A DNA stretch of 64,000 nucleotides, taken from NCBI GenBank assembly GCA_902492655.1, contig CABUMF010000003.1:1-64000 (forward strand), read 5' to 3'. A program made the translations under genes and the position numbers. Source of the DNA: an uncultured Eubacteriales bacterium. GTDB taxonomy: Bacteria; Bacillota; Clostridia; HGM11514. The first letter of the stretch is position 1. The number at the start of each line of letters is the position of its first letter. Shown piece by piece: positions 23,565-31,584 of this stretch. The notes beneath the pieces are model-generated. The model was not told the origin of the DNA and made no database searches. It saw only the letters and a list, made by a program, of their open reading frames with translations.

Positions 23565-24731
23565 ATGATAAAAATTCTTATTAAAAAGTTCATTGCTGAT
23601 TACGATAATACAGATAATAAGGATGTAAGGCAGAAATACGGAATACTTGCCGGTGTTTTGGGGATAATTTGCAATCTTTTGCTTGTTGTTGTTAAGCTTA
23701 TTTCCGGTTTTGCCATGAACAGTATCGCAATTATATCCGACGGGCTGAACAATCTGTCGGATATGGGTTCGTCTTTGGTTACTGTAATAGGAGCAAAGCT
23801 CAGCGCAAAACGCCCGGATAGCGATCATCCGTTCGGCCACGGAAGGTTTGAGTATATTTCCGCTCTTATTGTATCCTTTATCATCATATATATGGGTGTT
23901 GAAACCTTTATCGGTTCGGTAAAAAAGGTGATTGAGCCGCAAAAGGTTATATTTAACCCTTATATTATAATTTTGCTTGTGCTTTCGTGTTTTGTAAAGC
24001 TGTGGATGTATTCGTACAACAAATACATGGGCAAAAGAATAGATTCGGTTATGCTGAAGGCGGCGGCAAGCGACAGCTTAAACGATGTTTTTGCAACCGG
24101 TGCCGTTGTTGCGGCGACTGTTCTGGGAATATTTTTGAAAAGGTTTCCCATGGACGGCGTGCTCGGTGTTGTTGTATCGGTTTTGATACTGAAAAGCGGC
24201 TTTGACATCGCAAAGGACACAATCGCAAAGCTTTTGGGGCAGCCGCCGAGTGCGGAAACTGTCAAAAAAATCCGTGATATTATTATGTCGGGCGAGGGTA
24301 TTATCGGGGTTCACGACCTTATTGTGCATGACTACGGTCCGGGGCGGATTATCGCATCGGCTCATGCGGAGGTTCCCGACGATGAGAATATTACCCGTAT
24401 TCACGAGATAATTGACAGCCTTGAAAGAAAAATTTGTGACGAATTGGGAATAATAATGGTACTCCATATGGACCCGATTGCGGTGAATTGTCCCAAAACA
24501 AATCAGCTCAAGGGAATGGTAGTTAAGATTATCGGGGAAATTAATCCCGATATAACAATGCATGACTTCAGGATTACCGACGGGCAGGATAACATAAATC
24601 TGATTTTTGATATTGTTGTTCCTTCCGGATATTCGGAAGAAGAAATTAATGAAATAAGGGAAAGGATTTCATCAACTGTTAAGGCACAAAACGAGCAGTG
24701 CAGTACGGTTATAAATGTTGATGAATTGTAA
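23565..24731 (+). CDS. cation diffusion facilitator family metal transporter
   Basis: A 388-residue CDF efflux protein, with six membrane helices (about 20-230) and a C-terminal cytoplasmic metal-sensing domain. The metal site is seen as SDGLNNLSD in helix 2 and ASDSLNDV in helix 5, giving a four-ligand Asn/Asp set; HPFGHGRFEYIS follows helix 2. The absence of His in the site favours Mn2+ or Fe2+ over Zn2+, but this is only suggestive. The long C-terminus (about 160 residues) is typical of the clostridial subtype. It is followed after 12 bp by an ECF S component. Confidence 0.88.
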   Translation: MIKILIKKFIADYDNTDNKDVRQKYGILAGVLGIICNLLLVVVKLISGFAMNSIAIISDGLNNLSDMGSSLVTVIGAKLSAKRPDSDHPFGHGRFEYISALIVSFIIIYMGVETFIGSVKKVIEPQKVIFNPYIIILLVLSCFVKLWMYSYNKYMGKRIDSVMLKAAASDSLNDVFATGAVVAATVLGIFLKRFPMDGVLGVVVSVLILKSGFDIAKDTIAKLLGQPPSAETVKKIRDIIMSGEGIIGVHDLIVHDYGPGRIIASAHAEVPDDENITRIHEIIDSLERKICDELGIIMVLHMDPIAVNCPKTNQLKGMVVKIIGEINPDITMHDFRITDGQDNINLIFDIVVPSGYSEEEINEIRERISSTVKAQNEQCSTVINVDEL

Positions 24732-24743
24732 GGAGATGTACAT

Positions 24744-25376
24744 ATGACAAACAAATTGATTGAAAGCAAAACAAAAAGACTGGTAATTCTTGCCGTATTT
24801 TCGGCTATTATAGCTGTAATGGCATTTACTGTGGGGTATATTCCACTCGGTTTTATGAACGCAACGATTATTCATATTCCCGTAATTATCGGTGCTATTC
24901 TTCTGGGGCCTGTGGAAGGCGGAATTTTAGGGTTTGTTTTCGGGCTTACAAGCTTAATTAACAACACTATAAGACCTAACATAACATCCTTTTGTTTTAC
25001 TCCTTTTTATTCGCTTGATCCGAGATTTTCGGGATCGTTTAAGAGTATTCTTATTTGCTTTGTTCCGAGAATACTTATCGGTGTTATTGCCGCTCTTCTT
25101 TTCAGAGCGCTTATGAAAACAAAGCTCAATAAAGGTGTTTCTCTTGCAATTACGGGATTTATCGGCTCAATGGTAAATACAATCTTTGTAATGGGCGGAA
25201 TATATTTTCTTTACGGTGAAAGCTATGCGGCTGCAAAGGGCATGGGCTTTTCGGCGCTGTTTAAGGTTATTATGGGAGTTGTGGGCGTAAACGGTGTGCC
25301 CGAGGCAATAGTTGCGGCTATACTTACGGCGGCAATAACCGCACCGGTCATGAAATATCTTAAAAAACAACAATAG
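24744..25376 (+). CDS. ECF transporter S component
   Basis: A 210-residue, six-helix substrate-binding subunit of an energy-coupling-factor (group II) vitamin transporter. It has a family-like N-terminal VFSAIIAVMAFTVGYIPLG and the IHIPVIIGAILLGPVEGG segment, which resembles pantothenate-type S components, but the substrate cannot be assigned safely. The shared EcfA/EcfT module must be encoded elsewhere. It lies just after the CDF gene with an AAGGAGATG site, so the two are probably one transcript. Confidence 0.82.
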   Translation: MTNKLIESKTKRLVILAVFSAIIAVMAFTVGYIPLGFMNATIIHIPVIIGAILLGPVEGGILGFVFGLTSLINNTIRPNITSFCFTPFYSLDPRFSGSFKSILICFVPRILIGVIAALLFRALMKTKLNKGVSLAITGFIGSMVNTIFVMGGIYFLYGESYAAAKGMGFSALFKVIMGVVGVNGVPEAIVAAILTAAITAPVMKYLKKQQ

Positions 25377-25450
25377 TCAAAGTATTTATAATTTACTTTG
25401 TGAAATAATATACAAAACGGTTTTGCTCATCGAAAGGACAAAAATTAAAT

Positions 25451-27273
25451 ATGTGCGGATTTGTAGGATTTTTGAATGATTGCGACAATACAAAAAATGT
25501 GTTGGAGCTTATGATGGATAGAATTAAACACAGAGGGCCCGATTCTGACGGTATGTATGTTGATGACGACATTGCTCTCGGGTTTCGCCGTCTGAGCATT
25601 ATTGACCTCAAAAACGGCAGTCAGCCGATTTTCAATGAGGATTCATCCCTTGTAATGGTGTTTAACGGTGAGATTTATAATTACCGTCAGCTACGAGAGG
25701 AGCTTATAAAAAAGGGGCATACTTTCAGGACCGAAACAGACAGTGAAACAATCATTCACGGATATGAGGAGTTCGGTGAAGAACTGCCCAATAAGCTTCG
25801 GGGTATGTTTGCGTTCGTCATCTGGGATAAAAACAATAAAGAGCTTTTCGGTGCCCGTGATTATTTCGGCATTAAGCCTCTTTATTACGCAAAGCAGGAC
25901 GGGCATTTTCTGTTCGGCTCGGAGATAAAGTCATTTATTCCACATCCGTATTTTAAGCGTGAGCTTAACGAGGACGCGCTTGAGAGCTATCTTTCGTTCC
26001 AGTATTCGGGACTTGACGAAACCTTCTTTAAGGGCGTTTTCAGGCTTCGTCCGGCGCATTATTTCAAGCTTAAGGACGGCAATATGGAAATAAAACGCTA
26101 TTGGCAGGTGAAGTTTGACGAGGAAAAAGGTCACGATATGGATTACTGGGTTGATGAAATAAGTAAGACCTTTGATGAGTCGGTTGAAGCCCACAAAATC
26201 AGCGATGTTGAAGTCGGTTCGTTTTTGTCAAGCGGTGTTGATTCAAGCTATGTTGCGTGCCGTGCAAATGTCGATAAAACATTCACCGTGGGCTTTGCAA
26301 ATGAAAAATACAATGAAATCAGCTATGCCAAGGATTTGGCAAAGTATATAAATGTCGAAAATATAAATAAGGTTATAACCCCCGAGGAGTATGGGATGTT
26401 CTGCCTAAGGTTCAGTATCATATGGACGAGCCGTTGGCAGACCCTGCGGCGGTTGCACTTTATTTTGTATGCCAGATTGCATCGGAGCATCTCAAGGTTG
26501 TTCTCTCGGGAGAGGGAGCGGATGAGATTTTCGGAGGATACAATCTGTACAAAGAGCCCTACGATGTTTCGTGGTATTACAAAATTCCCAGATGTATCCG
26601 CAGAATTATCGGAAAGGCGGCTTCTGTTTTTCCGAATGCGAGAGGGTTTAATTTCCTTGTTAGGCGAGGCAAGGATGTGGAAGAATGGTTCATCGGAAAT
26701 GCAAATATTTTTTCCGAGAAGGAAAGAAAGAAGCTTCTTAAAATCAAAACGAACGCTCCTAAGCCTCAGCTTGTCACAAAGGAATATTACGATAAGGTTC
26801 AGGATAAGGATATGGTTACAAAAATGCAGTTTGTTGAGCTGCATACCTGGCTTGCCGGAGATATTCTTTTGAAGGCGGACAAAATGAGCATGGCACATTC
26901 CCTTGAACTCAGAGTTCCCTTCCTTGACAAAAAAATCATGGCTCTTGCAGAAAAAATTCCGGTAGAATACCGTGTAAGCAAAGAAAATACCAAGCTTGCC
27001 TTAAGGAATGCCGCAATGCGTGCAATGCCAAAGGAAACCGCAAACAAAAAGAAACTCGGTTTCCCGGTTCCGATTCGTGTTTGGCTTAAAGAGGATAAGT
27101 ATTACAATAAGGTAAGAGGCTACTTTGAAGGCGAAGCCTCAAAGAAGTATTTTAATACCGATGCCCTCATAAAATTGCTTGATGAGCACAAGTCCGGCAA
27201 GCGCGATAACAGCAGAAAGATTTGGACGGTTTTTTCGTTTTTGCTTTGGTATGAACAGTTTATGCAAGCTTGA
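25451..27273 (+). pseudogene. asnB: glutamine-dependent asparagine synthetase, split by one frameshift
   Basis: Residues 1-314 are read from 25451 to 26392: Met-Cys2 nucleophile start MCGFVGF, a complete glutaminase domain and the synthetase start SFLSSGVDSSYVAC. After codon TAT (26390-26392) one T is missing: the following frame, from 26392, reads WDVLPKVQYHMDEPLADP and on to the normal C-terminus at 27273. The two parts join to about 607 residues, the family length, with no other lesion. Read as it stands, the first frame ends at 26872 with about 160 unrelated residues. It may be a recent inactivation or an assembly error. No slippery heptamer is present. Confidence 0.85.
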
Positions 27274-27293
27274 AAGGCTGTGGTGAATGTTTT

Positions 27294-27794
27294 ATGGTCC
27301 AACAATTCGTTGATTTTATAATGAGCGTTTTCGGCAATCTTTTCGGAGTGTTTATATTGTCGATGTCGCCTATTCTTGAGCTGAGAGGCTCCATTCCGGT
27401 AGGCTATGCACTCGGAAGATATGCATGGTGGCAGGTGTATCTTGCGGCGGTTTTAGGTAATACGATCGTAATTCCCTTTGCCGTGTTTTTCCTGCGGAAA
27501 ATATTTCGGCTCATGCGAAAAATCAAGATTTTTTCAAGGCTTATTGACAGAATTGAAAATAAGGCTCAAAAGAATGCGGACAAAATCAGAAACGGAATTA
27601 AAATCGGTTTGTATTTCTTTGTTGCAATTCCGCTTCCGGGTACGGGTGCTTGGACGGGTTCCCTTGTTGCATCGTTTCTTGATATGAAGCTTAAGGATTG
27701 CTTCTGGCCGATTTTTCTCGGAGTTTTGACTGCCGGCGCAATTACTACCATAGTTGTTTACGGCGGAGTCGGTATATTACGGTCGATATTTTAA
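27294..27794 (+). CDS. small multi-drug export family (COG2426) membrane protein
   Basis: A 166-residue, about four-helix membrane protein of the small multi-drug export family. The signature LELRGSIPVGYALGRYAWW and IPLPGTGAWTGSLVAS are intact. Function is poorly known despite the name. ATG 27294 is taken as start (GGTG about 9 nt before); an in-frame TTG at 27270 overlaps the asnB stop and would add 8 residues. Confidence 0.8.
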   Translation: MVQQFVDFIMSVFGNLFGVFILSMSPILELRGSIPVGYALGRYAWWQVYLAAVLGNTIVIPFAVFFLRKIFRLMRKIKIFSRLIDRIENKAQKNADKIRNGIKIGLYFFVAIPLPGTGAWTGSLVASFLDMKLKDCFWPIFLGVLTAGAITTIVVYGGVGILRSIF

Positions 27795-27820
27795 TAATCG
27801 TGAGAATAGGATGAATTTTA

Positions 27821-29104
27821 GTGGATAAATTAGTTATCAACGGCGGCAATAAGCTGTTCGGAGAGGTTAATATTAGCGGTGCCAAAAATGCCGCCTTGCC
27901 GATAATTGCCGCAACGGCTTTGGTTGAGGGCAGATGCGTTATCGAAAATGTCCCCAATATTAAGGATGTTGATGTTTTGCTTGAGATTCTCAGGCTTCTC
28001 GGCGCGTGCGTGAGGTATAACCGTGACGGAGTGATAGATATTGATTGCTCGGGGCTTAACAAAAGCCGTGCGGTTGAGCCGATAGTTACAAAAATGAGGG
28101 CTTCCTATTATCTTCTGGGTGTTCTTTTGGCACGCTTTCATTCGGCTGATGTTGCTCTCCCCGGAGGGTGCGATTTCGGGGGCAGGCCGATTGACCAGCA
28201 CATTAAAGGCTTTGAAATACTGGGTGCAAAAACCGTTGTGGAGGATGACATCGTATCTACCCGTGCAGAGGACGGACTTTGGGGCGGCTCTGTTTATCTT
28301 GATGTTGTTTCTGTGGGAGCGACGATAAATATTATGCTTTGCGCCGTTATGGCAGAGGGTATGACGGTTATCGACAACGCCGCAAAAGAGCCTCATGTTG
28401 TTGACCTTGCAAATTTTCTTAACTCCATGGGTGCCAAGATTAAGGGCGCAGGAACAGATACAATAAGAATTATGGGTGTGAAGTCGCTTCACGGTTGTAA
28501 TTATTCTATTATTCCCGATCAGATTGAAGCCGGTACATTTATGGTTGCCGCCGCCGCCTGCGGTGGAAATGTTCTTGTTAAAAATGTAATTCCCAAGCAT
28601 TTGGAGGCAATCACCGCAAAGCTTATAGAAATGAAAATTCGCATAGAAGAATACGACGATTCCGTTCGTGTGCTCCGAGACGAGGAACCGATACATAAAG
28701 CAAATATCAAAACATTGCCATACCCCGGTTTTCCGACGGATATGCAGCCTCTTGCGGTTATGCTTCTGACAATCGCTGAAGGAACGAGCACGGTTCGTGA
28801 GGATGTGTGGGAAAGCCGTTTTCAATATGTTGACCAGCTCCGGCGCATGGGCGCAAACATTAAGGTTAACGGAAAAACCGCAGTTATTGAAGGCGTAAAT
28901 CAGCTTATCGGATGCTCTGTAAGGTCTACCGACCTTCGTGCGGGCGCCGCAATGCTTATTGCGGGGCTTATCGCAAAGGGAACGACAGAGCTTTATAATC
29001 TAACACATATCGACCGCGGATATGAAAATTTTGAAAGCAAGCTTCGTATGCTCGGTGCCGACATAACACGAATAAACGATGTTGAGGATGTAGTGCCGTG
29101 TTAA
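27821..29104 (+). CDS. murA: UDP-N-acetylglucosamine 1-carboxyvinyltransferase
   Basis: First committed enzyme of peptidoglycan synthesis: it transfers enolpyruvate from PEP to UDP-GlcNAc in the cytosol. The 427 residues, two EPSP-synthase-like lobes, are complete. The active-site loop LPGGCDFGGRPIDQH contains the PEP/fosfomycin-reactive Cys, and the N-terminal INISGAKNAALPI-type segment appears as VNISGAKNAALPIIAATAL. Start: GTG 27821, with AGGATG upstream. Bacillota often have two murA genes; which one this is cannot be said. Confidence 0.95.
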   Translation: MDKLVINGGNKLFGEVNISGAKNAALPIIAATALVEGRCVIENVPNIKDVDVLLEILRLLGACVRYNRDGVIDIDCSGLNKSRAVEPIVTKMRASYYLLGVLLARFHSADVALPGGCDFGGRPIDQHIKGFEILGAKTVVEDDIVSTRAEDGLWGGSVYLDVVSVGATINIMLCAVMAEGMTVIDNAAKEPHVVDLANFLNSMGAKIKGAGTDTIRIMGVKSLHGCNYSIIPDQIEAGTFMVAAAACGGNVLVKNVIPKHLEAITAKLIEMKIRIEEYDDSVRVLRDEEPIHKANIKTLPYPGFPTDMQPLAVMLLTIAEGTSTVREDVWESRFQYVDQLRRMGANIKVNGKTAVIEGVNQLIGCSVRSTDLRAGAAMLIAGLIAKGTTELYNLTHIDRGYENFESKLRMLGADITRINDVEDVVPC

Positions 29105-29880
29105 GGCTTTGCTCGCTTTACAGCGGAAGCAGCGGTAATTGCATACTTGTTGAGGACGGTCATACAAGGATTTTGGTGGATTGCGGTGTCAGCGGCAAAA
29201 AAATCGAGCAGGCACTTTCGTCCTGCGGTATTGACATTAAATCCGTAAACGCCGTTCTTGTAACGCACGAACATTCGGACCATGTGCAGTCTGTCGGGAT
29301 TGTTCACAGAAAAAGCGGCGCGGAAATTTTTGCAAATGAGGGTACTTTCGGTGCCTTTGAAAATACGATAGGACGCTACGATGAGTCCGCAATTACCATT
29401 TTTGACGGCAAATTTGCTGTGGGAGATATTGAGGTTACACCCTTTTCAATACCCCATGACGCAAAAGACCCCGTTGGTTACTCGTTTTCCGACGGGATAA
29501 AAAAGGTTTCGGTTTGCACCGATATAGGGTATGTGACCGACGAGGTCAGAAAAAATGTACTTGGAAGCGAAATTACGCTAATTGAAGCAAATCACGATGT
29601 TGAAATGCTGAAATCCGGACCTTATCCTTATGTTCTTAAAAAAAGAATCCTTTCCGACAAGGGGCATCTTTCAAACGAGAATGCGGGAATGCTTTGTAAA
29701 ATGCTGGTGGAGAACGGCTCGAGGGATATAATACTCGGTCATTTAAGTCAGCACAACAATCATCCCGACCTTGCGTATGTCACCGTAAAATCCATACTTC
29801 AGGAAAACGGAATAAAAATTTCCGATTGCTGTCTTTCGGTGGCTTCGAGGGAATTTCCGGGGGAAATGCATATATGTTAA
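29098..29880 (+). CDS. MBL-fold metallo-hydrolase (WalJ/YycJ-like)
   Basis: A 260-residue metallo-beta-lactamase-fold protein with THEHSDHVQSVG as the metal motif, the N-terminal YSGSSGNCILVEDG and the late LGHLSQHNNHP. These are the signatures of the YycJ/WalJ group, linked in Bacillus to cell-wall regulation and DNA repair. Usually it lies with walRK; here it sits between murA (7-nt overlap) and rlmH, as the yycJ-rlmH neighbourhood often does. Start: GTG 29098 after GAGGATG. Confidence 0.88.
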   Translation: MLRLCSLYSGSSGNCILVEDGHTRILVDCGVSGKKIEQALSSCGIDIKSVNAVLVTHEHSDHVQSVGIVHRKSGAEIFANEGTFGAFENTIGRYDESAITIFDGKFAVGDIEVTPFSIPHDAKDPVGYSFSDGIKKVSVCTDIGYVTDEVRKNVLGSEITLIEANHDVEMLKSGPYPYVLKKRILSDKGHLSNENAGMLCKMLVENGSRDIILGHLSQHNNHPDLAYVTVKSILQENGIKISDCCLSVASREFPGEMHIC

Positions 29881-30353
29881 AGGTCAAGCTTATTGTTTTG
29901 GGAAAGCTAAAGGAAAAATATTGGGCAGATGCGGCAAAGGAGTATATAAAAAGGCTTTCGGGATATTGTAAAATCGAGGTTTGCGAAATAAGGGATTTAC
30001 CTGTGCCGGAAAACCCGTGCGAAGGTGAAATAGAAACAATTCTTTCAAAAGAAGCGGATGAAATAATCAGGCAACTCGGAACCGTGAGAAATGTTATATC
30101 GCTTTGCATCGAAGGCAAGAGCATCTCTTCAGAGGAGCTTTCGGAGCTTCTCGGGAACGCCGAAATGAACGGTGGCAGTATAGCGTTTATTATCGGCAGC
30201 TCTCACGGACTTCACGAAAAGGTAAAGCGGCTGTCAACGGGCCGAATTTCGTTTTCTAAAATGACTTTTCCGCATCAGCTTGCAAGAATAATGCTTCTTG
30301 AGCAGATTTATAGAGGTTTTAAAATTAAGAAAGGCGAAAATTATCATAAATAG
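29874..30353 (+). CDS. rlmH: 23S rRNA (pseudouridine1915-N3)-methyltransferase
   Basis: A SPOUT-class methyltransferase that methylates pseudouridine 1915 of 23S rRNA in the 70S ribosome. Exactly 159 residues, the family length, with FIIGSSHGL and the C-terminal FPHQLARIMLLEQIYRGF-KGENYHK. ATG 29874 overlaps the walJ-like stop; the longer frame to 29826 lies inside that gene. Confidence 0.95.
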   Translation: MLKVKLIVLGKLKEKYWADAAKEYIKRLSGYCKIEVCEIRDLPVPENPCEGEIETILSKEADEIIRQLGTVRNVISLCIEGKSISSEELSELLGNAEMNGGSIAFIIGSSHGLHEKVKRLSTGRISFSKMTFPHQLARIMLLEQIYRGFKIKKGENYHK

Positions 30354-30392
30354 ACCGGCACTTCCGTATAATTTATCGGGGGTGCTTTTCAA

Positions 30393-30665
30393 ATGTCGGG
30401 CGAAAATATGAAGGATGCACAAAACATTATTCTCGAAAACAGGCGTAAACTGAGCGTTTCGGGTGTGGAGGAGGTCATAAGCTTTGACGATAAGCTGATT
30501 GTTCTCAAAACCACTCTCGGAAACCTTACCGTAAAGGGGGAAGACTTGCATATAAACAGGCTGAATGTTGAGTCGGGAGATGTCATGATTGACGGTATTG
30601 CGGACAGTCTGACATACTCAAAATCCAAATCGGATGAAAGCTTTTTCGGGAGGCTTCTTAAATAA
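30393..30665 (+). CDS. yabP: sporulation protein YabP
   Basis: A 90-residue YabP/YqfC-family protein, expressed in the mother cell in Bacillus and needed for spore cortex or coat formation. Family marks are NRRKLSVSGVEEVISFD and GEDLHINRLNVESG, then the SFFGRLLK end. It overlaps yabQ by one base. This is direct evidence for a sporulation gene set. Confidence 0.93.
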   Translation: MSGENMKDAQNIILENRRKLSVSGVEEVISFDDKLIVLKTTLGNLTVKGEDLHINRLNVESGDVMIDGIADSLTYSKSKSDESFFGRLLK

Positions 30666-31150
30666 TGGAGATCCATGCTTGCCGCCAGGCCGCCATATTT
30701 CTGGCGGCAACGGCTTCGGGTTTGTGCATAGGGGTGGTATATGACTTATTAAAGCTCTTAAGAAGGAGCTTTGGTGCAGGAAATGCCGCTGTTGCTTTTA
30801 CCGACATTTTATTTTGGATTATTTCCGCCGTATTTGTGTTTGGAATAAATATGGCGGTGGCAGACGGCGAGACAAGAGTTTTCCAGCTGGTCGGTGTGAT
30901 TTTGGGAGCAATTATATTTTTTTCCGCGCTTTCAAAGCCCTTTGAAAAGCTGTTTTCGCTTTTAGCGTCGTGTTTTCGTTTTGCACTGAAATTTATCCTT
31001 TTGCCCCTTGTTTTTATATTTAATATTATAAGAAAAGTAATCTTCATAAGCGAAAAAAGATGCGGAAAAATCGGCTTTATCATTATGTTTTATCACAGTA
31101 AATTAAGAAAAAATATTAACCTTATTAAAAAAATTAGAAAAAGCACTTGA
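30665..31150 (+). CDS. yabQ: spore cortex biosynthesis protein YabQ
   Basis: A 161-residue membrane protein with four or more helices, of the YabQ family required for cortex assembly. The GLCIGVVYDLLKLLRRSF motif near residues 19-36 is characteristic, and the C-terminus is strongly basic. It starts at the last base of yabP; the yabP-yabQ-divIC order is that of Bacillus. Confidence 0.9.
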   Translation: MEIHACRQAAIFLAATASGLCIGVVYDLLKLLRRSFGAGNAAVAFTDILFWIISAVFVFGINMAVADGETRVFQLVGVILGAIIFFSALSKPFEKLFSLLASCFRFALKFILLPLVFIFNIIRKVIFISEKRCGKIGFIIMFYHSKLRKNINLIKKIRKST

Positions 31151-31175
31151 AAAATTGTCGAAATAATTGTATAAT
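31147..31175 (+). promoter_or_regulatory. promoter of divIC
   Basis: TTGAAA (31147-31152), 17-bp spacer, TATAAT (31170-31175). This separates vegetative divIC from the sporulation genes ahead of it. Confidence 0.83.
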
Positions 31176-31210
31176 ATAATTGAAACGAAGTAATGACAGA
31201 GGTGTTTTTT

Positions 31211-31537
31211 ATGCCGAGAAAAAAGCGTTTAAAACTTAATAATATATTTCGTGACAAAAACGGTAAGTTCAAATATATGTATGTATTTTGGGCAGCCATT
31301 GCTGTTTGGGCGTGCTATGTTTTTGTTTCGCAGCAGATAAATCTTTCTGACCAGAAGCGTCAGATTGCCGAAATTTCAAGCAAAATCGAGGCTGCCGAAC
31401 AAGAAAACAAAGAGCTTAATTCCACACTTTCGTCGGTCGGAACGGACGAGTATGTAGAAAGCGTTGCGCGTCAGAATCTCGGATACACAAAATCAAACGA
31501 ACAGGTGTTTGTTGATTCATCAAAAGCAAAGAAATAG
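31211..31537 (+). CDS. divIC: septum formation initiator DivIC (FtsB-like)
   Basis: A 108-residue bitopic division protein: a basic cytosolic N-terminus, one membrane helix (about 22-42), a short coiled coil (KRQIAEISSKIEAAEQENKE) and the conserved ARQNLGYTKSNEQVF end. It joins FtsL and DivIB in the divisome. ATG 31211 follows GAGGTG by 6 nt and is preferred to ATG 31193. Confidence 0.9.
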   Translation: MPRKKRLKLNNIFRDKNGKFKYMYVFWAAIAVWACYVFVSQQINLSDQKRQIAEISSKIEAAEQENKELNSTLSSVGTDEYVESVARQNLGYTKSNEQVFVDSSKAKK

Positions 31538-31572
31538 AAAGTTCTGCCGCAGGTTGGGCAGAACTTTGTTTT
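31538..31572 (+). terminator. intrinsic terminator after divIC
   Basis: An 11-bp perfect stem (31538-31548 with 31557-31567), 8-nt loop, followed by GTTTTA. Confidence 0.75.
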
Positions 31573-31584
31573 ATGGAGTAAAAT

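Noticed and set aside
24732..24743. Riboswitch for the ECF S-component gene
   Set aside because: There are only 12 bp between the CDF stop and the start codon.
25378..25400. CAAAGTA/TACTTTG inverted repeat as a terminator after the ECF gene
   Set aside because: A 7-bp AT-rich stem with no T-run is too weak to support termination.
26385..26400. Programmed ribosomal frameshift in asnB
   Set aside because: The bases around 26392 form no slippery heptamer and no following structure is apparent. Asparagine synthetases are not known to use frameshifting.
25451..26872. A 473-residue frame that could be taken as a complete asparagine synthetase
   Set aside because: After residue 314 the sequence loses all family similarity, while the next frame carries the rest of the enzyme to 27273. 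The true gene is the frameshifted pair.
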